Below, one piece after another: positions 44,815-53,233 of a DNA stretch of 64,000 nt. The DNA is from Candidatus Avelusimicrobium intestinale (lineage in GTDB: Bacteria; Elusimicrobiota; Elusimicrobia; Elusimicrobiales; Elusimicrobiaceae). The DNA lies in the NCBI GenBank assembly GCA_902765225.1, contig CACWYV010000003.1, forward strand, positions 62,001-126,000, in the 5' to 3' direction. Within the stretch, counting starts at the first letter, position 1. Each line of letters starts with the position of its first letter. Under the pieces are notes generated by a model. It had not been told where the DNA came from, did not search any database, and saw nothing but the letters and a program-made list of their open reading frames with translations. Made by a program: the position numbers and the translations under genes.

Positions 44815-46053
44815 ATGAAGAAATTGGTATGTCGGATGTTGTTAGTTGGTTTGTGCTTGGGGGCTCTTTCGGTAACGGAAGTACGAGCGCAGAATTGGAT
44901 GAAAGCCCTGACGAAGACGGCGAGGGGGGCGGTTGTGCGAAACCCGTTTGTAGAGACAACGATATTCGTGTTTGGAAAAGCGGGAGTGTCACGCACGCGT
45001 GCGTTGGAGAAGGTAGTCACGGATTATTATGCCGGTTTACCCGAACGTCCCGTATCAACGATAGAAAATTGTCTTCTTAATGCGCGGAAAATTGCGGCTT
45101 CCCATCCCGGTTTATTTACTCCAGAGCAACTTGCGCAGTTGCAGAAATTGGAGTTGGATCCCGTTGCGCTCCCGAGTACGATCCCGCAACGATACGAGCC
45201 TCCTATCACCCTAGAGTCTTTCTTGGAACGAGTCGCGCGGGAAGCACAAGTTCCTGCAAAGGAGCAATTGTTGCAAGCGGTAGCGGCAGGCGATTTGGAA
45301 GGAGTTAAAGCGAGTTTTCAGAACGGGGCCAGGATAGTTAACCAAGAGGAATTTAATCAATTTGTTAAAGCGGCCTTGCCTCATCCGGATATTGTGGAAT
45401 ATGTGTTCACTCTCCCCGGAGTTCAAGATTACATATCGAACCACATAAATTTGTCTATCTATGCGGAAGATGCCATTATGGGTGGTTATCGACAGACTGC
45501 TGCCAAGTTGATGAAAAGCTGGACGTTGTGGCGGTTAGAGGAGGGAGCAAGCCCCTCAGCTATTCTTAACGGTATGGAATCTTTCCTAAGGATGGCCTTG
45601 GATTCCAATCAACTGGTAATAGCGGGGGATTTGATTGACGGATTAAGTGATCGAATTCCGCAGGTGTTGCGGGCCTATCTAACCGATAGATCGTATAAAT
45701 TAACTGAGGAGAATTTGATGTTCTTATTACGGAACGGCGGAGATTCTCCTTCATTGTTCCGAGACGAATTAAAAATTTTTAATGAAAAGCTTCGCATAGT
45801 GAACGAGAGAGGGTCTATTCCTGCTATAACTGTTGCGGAAGTGGAGGCGAGTTTCCAATACCAGGCTCTACATAAATTAGTTGCTATTCCTGATTTACCT
45901 GCCCGGTTTGGATTAACGGCGGTAGAATATGCCAAAAAATGTGCCGAATCGCCGGGTATTGTTAGAGAGCCGGATTGGGAAGTGACGAATGAATGGTACC
46001 AGATGTTGTTGCAAATGAGGCTAATTGATGCCCCTGGGTTCCTTCTCGATTAG
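44815..46053 (+). CDS. Secreted helical protein of unknown function
   Basis: 412 residues. Signal peptide (1-25, VRAQ end). Alpha-helical throughout; QLLQAVAAGDLEGVKASFQNGARI (about 150-173) and PDIVEYVFTLPGVQDYI read like degenerate ankyrin units. Resembles the secreted proteins at 18058 and 24703. Shares their promoter module. Its codon use is slightly more AT-rich than its neighbours'. No domain recognised with confidence. Confidence 0.78.
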   Translation: MKKLVCRMLLVGLCLGALSVTEVRAQNWMKALTKTARGAVVRNPFVETTIFVFGKAGVSRTRALEKVVTDYYAGLPERPVSTIENCLLNARKIAASHPGLFTPEQLAQLQKLELDPVALPSTIPQRYEPPITLESFLERVAREAQVPAKEQLLQAVAAGDLEGVKASFQNGARIVNQEEFNQFVKAALPHPDIVEYVFTLPGVQDYISNHINLSIYAEDAIMGGYRQTAAKLMKSWTLWRLEEGASPSAILNGMESFLRMALDSNQLVIAGDLIDGLSDRIPQVLRAYLTDRSYKLTEENLMFLLRNGGDSPSLFRDELKIFNEKLRIVNERGSIPAITVAEVEASFQYQALHKLVAIPDLPARFGLTAVEYAKKCAESPGIVREPDWEVTNEWYQMLLQMRLIDAPGFLLD

Positions 46054-46074
46054 CGTGTTTGGTCTGTTTGCGTA

Positions 46075-46111
46075 AAAACGCCCTCCGTTTTCTGGCTACG
46101 GAGGGCGTTTT
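46075..46111. terminator. Bidirectional terminator
   Basis: AAAACGCCCTCCG/CGGAGGGCGTTTT hairpin between converging genes. Confidence 0.9.
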
Positions 46112-46127
46112 AATTTCGGGCAAGTGC

Positions 46128-47333
46128 TTATTTGTTTTCTTTAATTACTTCGGCTAACCGTTTCAACCCGTCCACAATTTGGGCGGGAGTGGAGTAGGAA
46201 AAATTCAGGCGTATATCGTTTTTGACGTTACACTGCGGGTAAAAATCTACGCCGGCTACATAAGCCACTTTGTGTTCCACCGCTTTGGGTAACAAGGCGG
46301 TCGCATCCATGTGTTTGGGGAGCGTTAGCCACAAGAACAGGCCTCCGTCCGGCCGCGTCCAGGATGTCCCTTCGGGCATGACTTCTTCCAAAGTTTTGAG
46401 CATTAAGTCGCGTTTTTCGCGGTAGCAAACAATTAAATCTTGGATATGGGCAGGTAATTTGCCGGCCTGTAAATACTTAGCCGCGGCCAGTTGCAGTACA
46501 GAGGAGGAACACAAATCCATCGCTTGTTTTAAAATAACAAATTTACGGATGACTTCCGCCGGGCCAATGATGAAACCCAGCCGAAAACCCGGGGCCAGTA
46601 TTTTGGAAAAAGTGAACATGGTCAACACATTCCCACGGCCTTCATCCAGCGCATAAAACGTACGCGGGGCCGTGCCCTCAAAGCGGATTTGGCGGTAGGG
46701 GGAATCTTCCAAAATAAACGTGTGGTATTTTTGGGCCAATGCCAACAGTTGTATGCGGCGGTCTTCGGGAATGGTGGTTCCCGTCGGATTTTGAAAATCC
46801 GGTACCAGGTAAATAAATTTGCACGGACGGCCTTGGGCTTGCAGGGCTTTCAGTTTGTTTTCTACATCCTGCGGCAAGATACCGTTTCCGTCGCTTTCAG
46901 CCCCTATAATATCGGCTCCGGCCGCTTGAAAAGCCTGTAGCGCACCCAAATAGGTGGGCGAAGCAGTAATGATAGCATCTGCCTCGTTGACAAAAGCGCG
47001 GGCGGTCAAATCTAATGCTTGTTGGGAAGCCGATACAATGAGTATTTGTTCCGGTGTGACGGTAATATTTTCGGTTTGTTTCAACAACGGAATAATCTCT
47101 TTTTTCAAAGCCGCCTGCCCTTCCGTAGCCCCATACTGGAGGGATGTTTTCGGATTGTTTTTGATGATGTCATACATCATTTCGGCAATTTCTTGGGCGG
47201 GGAATAAATCGGGGGACGGCAGCCCTCCCGCAAACGAAATAATCTCCGGTTGCGCAATCACTTTTAATAATTCGCGTATGGCAGACGCTTTGGAGCGTTT
47301 TACTGTCTTAGAAAATAAAGAGGTATAATCCAT
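46128..47333 (-). CDS. PLP-dependent aminotransferase, class I (2-aminoadipate/MocR-like fold)
   Basis: 401 residues. ISFAGGLPSPDLFP at the N-terminus, LQYGATEGQAALK, PDFQNPTGTTI, and the PLP lysine in FSKILAPGFRLG (about 235-246). Closest in style to LysN/Aro8-type aminotransferases and the catalytic half of MocR regulators, without a DNA-binding domain. Substrate unknown; possibly aromatic or branched amino acids. Last gene of the nadA-nadC cluster, 22 nt downstream of nadC with GAGGAT ribosome site. Confidence 0.88.
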   Translation of the reverse strand: MDYTSLFSKTVKRSKASAIRELLKVIAQPEIISFAGGLPSPDLFPAQEIAEMMYDIIKNNPKTSLQYGATEGQAALKKEIIPLLKQTENITVTPEQILIVSASQQALDLTARAFVNEADAIITASPTYLGALQAFQAAGADIIGAESDGNGILPQDVENKLKALQAQGRPCKFIYLVPDFQNPTGTTIPEDRRIQLLALAQKYHTFILEDSPYRQIRFEGTAPRTFYALDEGRGNVLTMFTFSKILAPGFRLGFIIGPAEVIRKFVILKQAMDLCSSSVLQLAAAKYLQAGKLPAHIQDLIVCYREKRDLMLKTLEEVMPEGTSWTRPDGGLFLWLTLPKHMDATALLPKAVEHKVAYVAGVDFYPQCNVKNDIRLNFSYSTPAQIVDGLKRLAEVIKENK

Positions 47334-47355
47334 AATTCATCCTCACCGTACAGAC

Positions 47356-48189
47356 TTATTTTGTGTAGGTAACTATTTTAAGACTCAAATCTTTGGCCGG
47401 TACGGAGTGCGTCAGGGCTCCCACCGAAATTACATCCACACCCGTCTGGCAGTATTCTTCCAAATTCTCGCGGCGGATACCGCCGGAAGCTTCCAACAAG
47501 GCCCGTCCGTTTACTTCCTGTTTACAACGCACAATTTCCGCCGGGGTCATATTGTCTAATAAAATAATATCCGCACCGGCTTGTAGGGCCTCTTTGACTT
47601 CTTGTAAGCACGTAGTTTCTACTTCAATTTTAGGAGTATGCCCGATCACGGCTTTGATTTTTTCTACGGCCCGGGTAATAGACCCTGCCGCCGCGATATG
47701 ATTATCTTTAATCATTACCGCATCAGCCAAACTGATCCGGTGGTTACGCGCTCCCCCAATCCGTACGGCGTATTTATCCAACCGGCGCATACCGGGTTGT
47801 GTTTTGCGGGTGTCAGTTATGAATACGTTGTATTTGTTCCCGATACGGGCATAGTCGCGCGCGACAGAGGCAATGCCGCTTAAGCGTTGCATAAAATTAA
47901 GGGCGGTTCGTTCCGCTTTTAAGATAGAAAGGGCCGGGCCGCTCAACTCTACTACGCTTTCACCTTTTTTTACATCGGCTCCTTCCTGTTTTAAAGGAGT
48001 AAACAGTACCGAGGTATCCACAGCGGCAAATACTTCTTGGGCAGTAGGTAAGCCGCATAGTACCAAATCTTCTTTGGCCACAATGATAGCGCGGGCCTTG
48101 TCGGACGGGGTAAAAATCGTGTCCGAGGTAATATCCCCTAAACTCAAATCTTCCGCTAAGGCCAGTTCAATTATCTTATCCAATATCAT
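47356..48189 (-). CDS. nadC: Nicotinate-nucleotide pyrophosphorylase (quinolinate phosphoribosyltransferase)
   Basis: 277 residues from ATG 48189, whose ATGA overlaps the nadA stop; an ATG 12 nt upstream is also possible. Motifs: EDLSLGDITSD, ERTALNFMQRLSGIA, TRKTQPGMRRLDKYAVRIGGARNHR and IKDNHI. Makes nicotinate mononucleotide from quinolinate and PRPP in de novo NAD synthesis. Coupled to nadA; L-aspartate oxidase (nadB) is not in the window. Confidence 0.96.
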   Translation of the reverse strand: MILDKIIELALAEDLSLGDITSDTIFTPSDKARAIIVAKEDLVLCGLPTAQEVFAAVDTSVLFTPLKQEGADVKKGESVVELSGPALSILKAERTALNFMQRLSGIASVARDYARIGNKYNVFITDTRKTQPGMRRLDKYAVRIGGARNHRISLADAVMIKDNHIAAAGSITRAVEKIKAVIGHTPKIEVETTCLQEVKEALQAGADIILLDNMTPAEIVRCKQEVNGRALLEASGGIRRENLEEYCQTGVDVISVGALTHSVPAKDLSLKIVTYTK

Positions 48190-49235
48190 TTTGTCGTCCA
48201 CTCAAACATGGCTTCAATAGTTTTTCGGGCTTGGGCAGCCACTGTCTTATCCACTGTAACGATTTGCTCGGGTCGCGGGTCAATCAGCGTACCCAAGGTG
48301 TTCATCAGCGTGTTTTTTTTCATATTACCGCATACTCCGGCCGGGCCTACAAATTGTTTGTCCGGGTGTTCGGCTTCCAAGCGGTTTACCAAACCGACTT
48401 CCGTCAGTAATCCAAATGTTTTGTCCGCAGAGGAGGCCACATAATCCATCATCCCTTTGGTACTGCCCACGTAATCGCACCGTTCACACACTTCCGGGGA
48501 ACATTCGGGATGTGCCAACACTCGTACACCGGGATAATCTCGGCGTAATGTTTCCACGTGTGTCGGACGGTAACGGTCGTGCACGCAACACGAACTGCCG
48601 TCGGAGATGATTTTTTTAGGCGTACCGCGCCGCTTTAATTCCGCGGCGATATTTTCCGCCATGAGTAAGTCCGGCACAAAAATCAGTTCGTTCCCCGGCA
48701 TTTTTTGAGCGATGTCAAATACATTGCCGGAAGTGACACACACATCACAGACGGCTTTTACTTCCGCCGAACTATTGATGTAACACAAGGCCGGAACGCC
48801 CGGGTGTTTTTCCCGCAGCGCGCGTACCTGGTCCGCTGTTAAAGCGTCGGCCAACGTGCAACCGGCTTTTCCGGCCGGGATGAGCACTTGCTTGGCGGGG
48901 TTAATGATCTTGGCGGTTTGGGCCATAAACCATACTCCGGCAAAGATGATTGTATCGGCGGAAGAATCGCGCGCCCGCAAGGCCAATTCATACGAGTCTC
49001 CCCGGTAATCCGCTACTCCGTATACCAAATCGGGGGTCGTGTAGGAATGGGCCAGGATGACGGCATTTTGCTCTTTTTTAAAACGGTTGATGGCTAACGT
49101 GTACGGAGCGATCGCCATGCAATCTCCCAGCGTCCACCGTTGCGTCGGAGATTTAGCCACTCCGCGCAACAGTTCCTGCAACCGCTGGGCCTCTTGCAAG
49201 ACGACTGTTTCTTTTGCCACCGTTTCAAGCATCAT
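48186..49235 (-). CDS. nadA: Quinolinate synthase A
   Basis: 349 residues from the ATGATG at 49235. Condenses iminoaspartate with dihydroxyacetone phosphate using a [4Fe-4S] cluster. Motifs: ILAHSYTTPDLVY, FAGVWFMAQTAKI, the cluster cysteine regions AGCTLAD and GVCGNM, and AHPECSPEVCERCDYVGST. Begins 15 nt after the lipoprotein stop without an obvious ribosome site, so coupling is likely. Confidence 0.96.
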   Translation of the reverse strand: MMLETVAKETVVLQEAQRLQELLRGVAKSPTQRWTLGDCMAIAPYTLAINRFKKEQNAVILAHSYTTPDLVYGVADYRGDSYELALRARDSSADTIIFAGVWFMAQTAKIINPAKQVLIPAGKAGCTLADALTADQVRALREKHPGVPALCYINSSAEVKAVCDVCVTSGNVFDIAQKMPGNELIFVPDLLMAENIAAELKRRGTPKKIISDGSSCCVHDRYRPTHVETLRRDYPGVRVLAHPECSPEVCERCDYVGSTKGMMDYVASSADKTFGLLTEVGLVNRLEAEHPDKQFVGPAGVCGNMKKNTLMNTLGTLIDPRPEQIVTVDKTVAAQARKTIEAMFEWTTK

Positions 49236-49249
49236 TCGGCCCGGAAAAA

Positions 49250-49711
49250 TCAATAATTGCCCGACGAGGACGTGCTGGTTGTGTACGTCGTCACCGTGGT
49301 GTTAGAAGACGAACGTGCCGGAACCGCCGGAGCAGGCCCGTCAATGTAATGGATATTGACGTTATTGATTACTTTTTTCTTACTGGTCTCCTGCGAAACA
49401 ACTACCTTTTTGGCGACAGCAGCCTTATCCACCGTGGGGGCTTTAGGCGTTTTTAATTTGGTAGTAGGCGGTACATAACCCGTGTTGCACGACTGCATTT
49501 CGCTGGCGGAAAGGGTGTCGTAATCACTATCCGGCGCGAGCAGATTGTCAAATTCTTGGTCAATGATTTGGTACTTGGCCTCTTTGAGTTGAGCCGTTTG
49601 TTGGGCGGGTTCGTAGGGAACTACTTCGCTATCATCTAGCATGTTAGCGGTTTTACTGGCACAGGCGGCGGCCACCCATACGGCCGCGAGCAAAACTAAA
49701 AATTGTTTCAT
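49250..49711 (-). CDS. Small lipoprotein of unknown function
   Basis: 153 residues. Signal peptide with lipobox AAAC (Cys17). The mature part is acidic then Thr/Ser/Val-rich, ending in a low-complexity Ser/Thr tail. AAGGAG ribosome site upstream. First in the strand-order lipoprotein-nadA-nadC-aminotransferase, though a functional link to NAD synthesis is not evident. Confidence 0.78.
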   Translation of the reverse strand: MKQFLVLLAAVWVAAACASKTANMLDDSEVVPYEPAQQTAQLKEAKYQIIDQEFDNLLAPDSDYDTLSASEMQSCNTGYVPPTTKLKTPKAPTVDKAAVAKKVVVSQETSKKKVINNVNIHYIDGPAPAVPARSSSNTTVTTYTTSTSSSGNY

Positions 49712-49825
49712 AGGTTCGTTTCTCCTTAACTAAGTTATACAAATACGTATACTAGATTATACCATATTGGGCCGGATTGGGAAGGGTTATCCGGTTGATT
49801 GTGTTAAATATTTCAACAAGCAAGA

Positions 49826-49831
49826 TATAAT
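49826..49831 (+). promoter_or_regulatory. -10 box of the O-antigen-ligase gene
   Basis: TATAAT 16 nt before ATG 49848; no clear ribosome site in the short leader. Confidence 0.55.
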
Positions 49832-49847
49832 TTGTTACCATATAAAC

Positions 49848-52151
49848 ATGTCTAAACAACGCCGGTTTTCCCAACAAACGAAAACTTCCGCCGCAGCAGG
49901 TCCCGGCGGCCGTGTCTTGCCGGAAGTAAACGGCGATTTTTCGCAAGCGGCCGAGACTTTTTTACACCGGGCTCTGGTACAGGTAACCGGAGTGCTGGGG
50001 TTGCTGATAACGGTTTCGTTTTTTACCGCGACGTATGATACGGCCCAAGTGAAATTAACGCTGCTACACATGGGGGGGCTTTTGCTCGCGGGGTTGTGGG
50101 GGGCGTTGCAACTGGTCCGTCGTGAAAATCCGTTTACAAGGAAAAATTTTCCGTTTTTACTGCCGGTATGGGTGTATTTGGGGTGGAATATTCTTTGTTT
50201 TATCTGTGCGCCGTACCACCTCAATGCGTTGGAAGAATTTATCCGCTTTTTGCTCTACGGCATGATTACGCTTTTAGCGGCTACCCAGTTTTCTACCGAA
50301 GATGTCAAAACCGTTACGAAGTGGATTTTGGCCGCTGCGTGGATTTCGGTCCTGTATGCGCTTGTACAGGTGGGGAATATTTTTTATCCGGGAATGGATA
50401 TAATGCCGTGGCGCGGATTTTTCGGCAAGCGGGTTTTTTCCGTACATGCCAATCCGAATTTCTACGGAGATTTTATTGTTTTTACTTCTTGTTTGGCCGG
50501 CGGCGTGTTCTTGATCAAACGCCAAAAATCCCTGTTGTTGCTGATGGGGTTGGGGCTTATCACGCTATTCTTTACAGAAAGTAAAGGGGCGTGGTTAGCC
50601 TATGCGGCGGCCTTGGCCGTCTTTGCTTTCTTTTACACCAATGCGTGTGCCGAAAAATTAAAGAGATATCGTAAACGGTTAAATATCCTGGCTTTGGTAA
50701 CGGTTGTTTTGGCGATTGGACTGACCGGAGTGTACACAGCCAAGCGGTTTCAATCGGTCAGTTTCCGTACGCACACGTGGTTGGGTACGCTGGAGATGAT
50801 TAAAGATTCTCCGGTGCTGGGGGTGGGTGTTGGAAATTTTAAAACAGTATATGCGGCGTACCGCCGGCCTCAAATTTTTTATATTGAAAACTCGCACAAT
50901 ACCGAAACACAACATGCCGAGAACGAACTGTTGGAACAAGCGGCGGTATCGGGTGTCGTCGGGTTGGCTATTTTCCTGGGACTCATTTCGTTTTTGGGGA
51001 TTTTGTCCTGGCGCACATGGCACCAAAAAGGACTTTCGCAAGATCGCCGGTTTTATCTGTTGGGATATGTAGCGGCTTTGTTGGGAATTTTTATCCATAG
51101 TTGGATGGATATCAGTATCCACTTTGCTTCCAGTGGTTATTTCTTTGCGTTATTTATGGGTATTATTCTGGCTTTGTGCCGGCCGGAGGCGGAAGAAAAG
51201 CCGCGGAAGGTTTTCTCTCCTTCTGCCGGATGGGCGTTGGGAATAGGCCGGGGCGTGCTGGCCTTGGGTTTGTGTTTTTGTGCGGGGTGGATTATCTATT
51301 CATTTTACCACATTACGATTTCACTAGGGAAGAAAACGCTGGGAGAAATGTTGCTACTCGGGCTGTCATGGGCGGTTTTAGCGGGCAGTTTGGCCGGGGG
51401 AGGGTATGTGGTTTGGAAAAGCGCGCGCAAGATTCGGTCCTGGCCGGCGCTCGTGCCGCTTTTAGTACTAATTCCTTTAGAGGCCCTAGCGTATTGTCCT
51501 TTTCAAGCCAATCATCTGTATAGTTTGGGGATTGCGGTGTACAAGATGCGCGATATGGAAGGTGCGCTGGCTTGCTTTACCCAAGCCATTAAATGGAATC
51601 CGCTCAAAACGGAAATGTATCAGTTCCGCGCCAATTTGTTGGCGGATATATTGGACCTAACCCCCCGGTTGTCCATAACTCACGGCGATCGCCAAACACC
51701 GTCGGACGATTTTACCCGTGCGGTGCGGGATTTCCAGGTGGTGCAAGACCGCGCTCCCAATCACCCGCTGTTGTACCATAATAAAGGCCAACTGTACTAT
51801 AAGATGGCACTCAACCGCTCTGAAGCGGCCCGCCGTGCCCGTAACATAGTAGAATATGAAGAACTAAAACGGGCGGCTCTGGATCAGATGGTTTTGGCGA
51901 AAAAATCATTTACGCGTTCCTTGGTAGCAGATCCGGTCAATCCGGTTACGTATACTTATCTAATACAAATTGCGTTGCTGGAAAATAATTTAGAGGAAGC
52001 CGAACGTTGGATTGCCCGTTTTGAAAAAGGACATCCGCTAATCACGGAAGAAGAATTTTTGCGGCGTAACCGGGAATACCAACCGATACAACAACTCAAA
52101 AAGCAGGTACAATTACGGCGCGCACAAACCGGGCAGCCGGCACATTCGTAA
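49848..52151 (+). CDS. O-antigen ligase/polymerase (Wzy_C) with C-terminal TPR domain
   Basis: 767 residues from ATG 49848. About a dozen membrane helices between residues 40 and 550; the Wzy_C/WaaL loop region contains VHANPNFYGDFI, ESKGAWLAY and THTWLGTLEMIKDSPVLGVGVGNF, with periplasmic HAENELLEQAAVSGVVGL. Residues about 565-760 hold TPRs (AVYKMRDMEGALACFTQAIKWNP onward). Such proteins polymerise O-chains, ligate them to lipid A-core, or glycosylate pilins (PilO/TfpO-like). Candidate end user of the rfb operon sugar and possibly of the pilins here; that link is inference. Confidence 0.87.
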   Translation: MSKQRRFSQQTKTSAAAGPGGRVLPEVNGDFSQAAETFLHRALVQVTGVLGLLITVSFFTATYDTAQVKLTLLHMGGLLLAGLWGALQLVRRENPFTRKNFPFLLPVWVYLGWNILCFICAPYHLNALEEFIRFLLYGMITLLAATQFSTEDVKTVTKWILAAAWISVLYALVQVGNIFYPGMDIMPWRGFFGKRVFSVHANPNFYGDFIVFTSCLAGGVFLIKRQKSLLLLMGLGLITLFFTESKGAWLAYAAALAVFAFFYTNACAEKLKRYRKRLNILALVTVVLAIGLTGVYTAKRFQSVSFRTHTWLGTLEMIKDSPVLGVGVGNFKTVYAAYRRPQIFYIENSHNTETQHAENELLEQAAVSGVVGLAIFLGLISFLGILSWRTWHQKGLSQDRRFYLLGYVAALLGIFIHSWMDISIHFASSGYFFALFMGIILALCRPEAEEKPRKVFSPSAGWALGIGRGVLALGLCFCAGWIIYSFYHITISLGKKTLGEMLLLGLSWAVLAGSLAGGGYVVWKSARKIRSWPALVPLLVLIPLEALAYCPFQANHLYSLGIAVYKMRDMEGALACFTQAIKWNPLKTEMYQFRANLLADILDLTPRLSITHGDRQTPSDDFTRAVRDFQVVQDRAPNHPLLYHNKGQLYYKMALNRSEAARRARNIVEYEELKRAALDQMVLAKKSFTRSLVADPVNPVTYTYLIQIALLENNLEEAERWIARFEKGHPLITEEEFLRRNREYQPIQQLKKQVQLRRAQTGQPAHS

Positions 52152-52166
52152 AGGGAGAAATAGCCT

Positions 52167-53039
52167 ATGTGGAAAATAGTTTGTTTAGTGGGGATCTTGC
52201 TAGGAAGTGTCATAGAGGGGAAGGCCGGGGTACCTTCTGACGTGTTAGCAACACGGGTGGCCCGTGCGGCGGCGCAAGCCTTGACCGCTGCAACCGCTGA
52301 AAATAACAGCGGGGCTATGAAAAATCACCAGATGGTGCAGTTCCGGGTATGGGATTACGAACATTTCCCGACGCATGCCCAGTATATTGCTTATGATATT
52401 GGTTGCAAGGCGTATGTGCTAGATAGTCATTGGCTGATTGTGAGCAGTGCTTGTATCCAGGCGCAGAACGAACTGATAAGCGATACGAATGTTTATGTGG
52501 AAGGCCACACGATAGCCCCGCTACAAAAAGAGGTTTCGCTAGAGGAAGGATTTCGCTTTTCCTTATTGTGGCATCCCAAACCCGTATATGCGGGGCCGTT
52601 TGTAAATGTGCTGGCTACTTTTTCTCCGGAACAGTTGATAGCTTTGGGCGATTCGGGTTATACATTACGGATGAATACTTCTCGGTTGGGATTAGACGTC
52701 ATTCGCCGGCGAAGCATTTCGGGCCCCAGTATTTTGGGAAATCTGTTTCACTTGGAAACAAATGTATTTCAAGTGACCGGTACGGCATTGGATCCGTTAT
52801 TTGTTACTTCGCCTGAACAAAGTGAATTTTTGGTGGCTTATAATGCCGGGTATATTACCTATAAAGCCGGGCCTCGGCCGCGGTGTTGGCGGAAGCATAA
52901 GTCCTCCGCGTGGTACAGCCTGGATAAGTACGATTTGGAATTTATCCAAAAAACCGTTTTGCAACATCGTCCGCAAGATTGGCCCCGTATTAAACAACGG
53001 CTTTTTTACAACCAAACCCACACCCCTTATTTCCGCTAG
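52167..53039 (+). CDS. Secreted trypsin-like pseudoprotease, copy A
   Basis: 290 residues. Signal peptide (1-20). The segment CKAYVLDSHWLIVSSAC (80-96) matches the chymotrypsin-fold strand pair C42...WVLTAAHC58, but the His57 position is Ala95. LLWHPKPVYAGPFVNVLA is shared with copy B. TGTALDPLFV sits where GDSGGPL is expected, with Ala instead of Ser. The end LFYNQTHTPYFR matches copy B. All three catalytic residues look lost. 15 nt after the ligase gene with GGGAG, so probably co-transcribed with it. Confidence 0.75.
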   Translation: MWKIVCLVGILLGSVIEGKAGVPSDVLATRVARAAAQALTAATAENNSGAMKNHQMVQFRVWDYEHFPTHAQYIAYDIGCKAYVLDSHWLIVSSACIQAQNELISDTNVYVEGHTIAPLQKEVSLEEGFRFSLLWHPKPVYAGPFVNVLATFSPEQLIALGDSGYTLRMNTSRLGLDVIRRRSISGPSILGNLFHLETNVFQVTGTALDPLFVTSPEQSEFLVAYNAGYITYKAGPRPRCWRKHKSSAWYSLDKYDLEFIQKTVLQHRPQDWPRIKQRLFYNQTHTPYFR

Positions 53040-53045
53040 AAAAGG

Positions 53046-53112
53046 GGGCCAAAAGACCTAGATCTGTCTAGGTCTTTTGGCCCTTGTGAAAGCTACAAAT
53101 ATTACTTACAAT
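53046..53112 (+). promoter_or_regulatory. Palindrome-promoter module, copy 4 (perfect)
   Basis: GGGCCAAAAGACCTAGA-TCTG-TCTAGGTCTTTTGGCCC (53046-53083), 17-bp perfect arms. -35 TTGTGA (53084-53089) starts on the next base, 17-bp spacer, -10 TACAAT (53107-53112). Leader to ATG 53234 is about 115 nt, the longest of the five. May also mark the 3' end of the preceding gene, but no T-tract follows. Confidence 0.75.
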
Positions 53113-53233
53113 AAAAGAGGAAGGACCCTGCCGGCCGTTGTAGGAGTAGAACCGGGTAGGGGAAAATTCATATATGGCCCCATGCGGGCCCGACGTAAAA
53201 GGTTGTGATGCTGTTGCATACTAGGGAGAGAAT

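Noticed and set aside
49235-49253. nadA fused to the upstream lipoprotein by frameshift
   Set aside because: The lipoprotein ends in a natural low-complexity tail and NadA is complete from 49235.
53046-53083. Perfect palindrome as a Rho-independent terminator or IS end
   Set aside because: No T-run follows on either strand, no transposase or target duplication is nearby, and the sister copies at 44715 and 55239 lie after separate real terminators.
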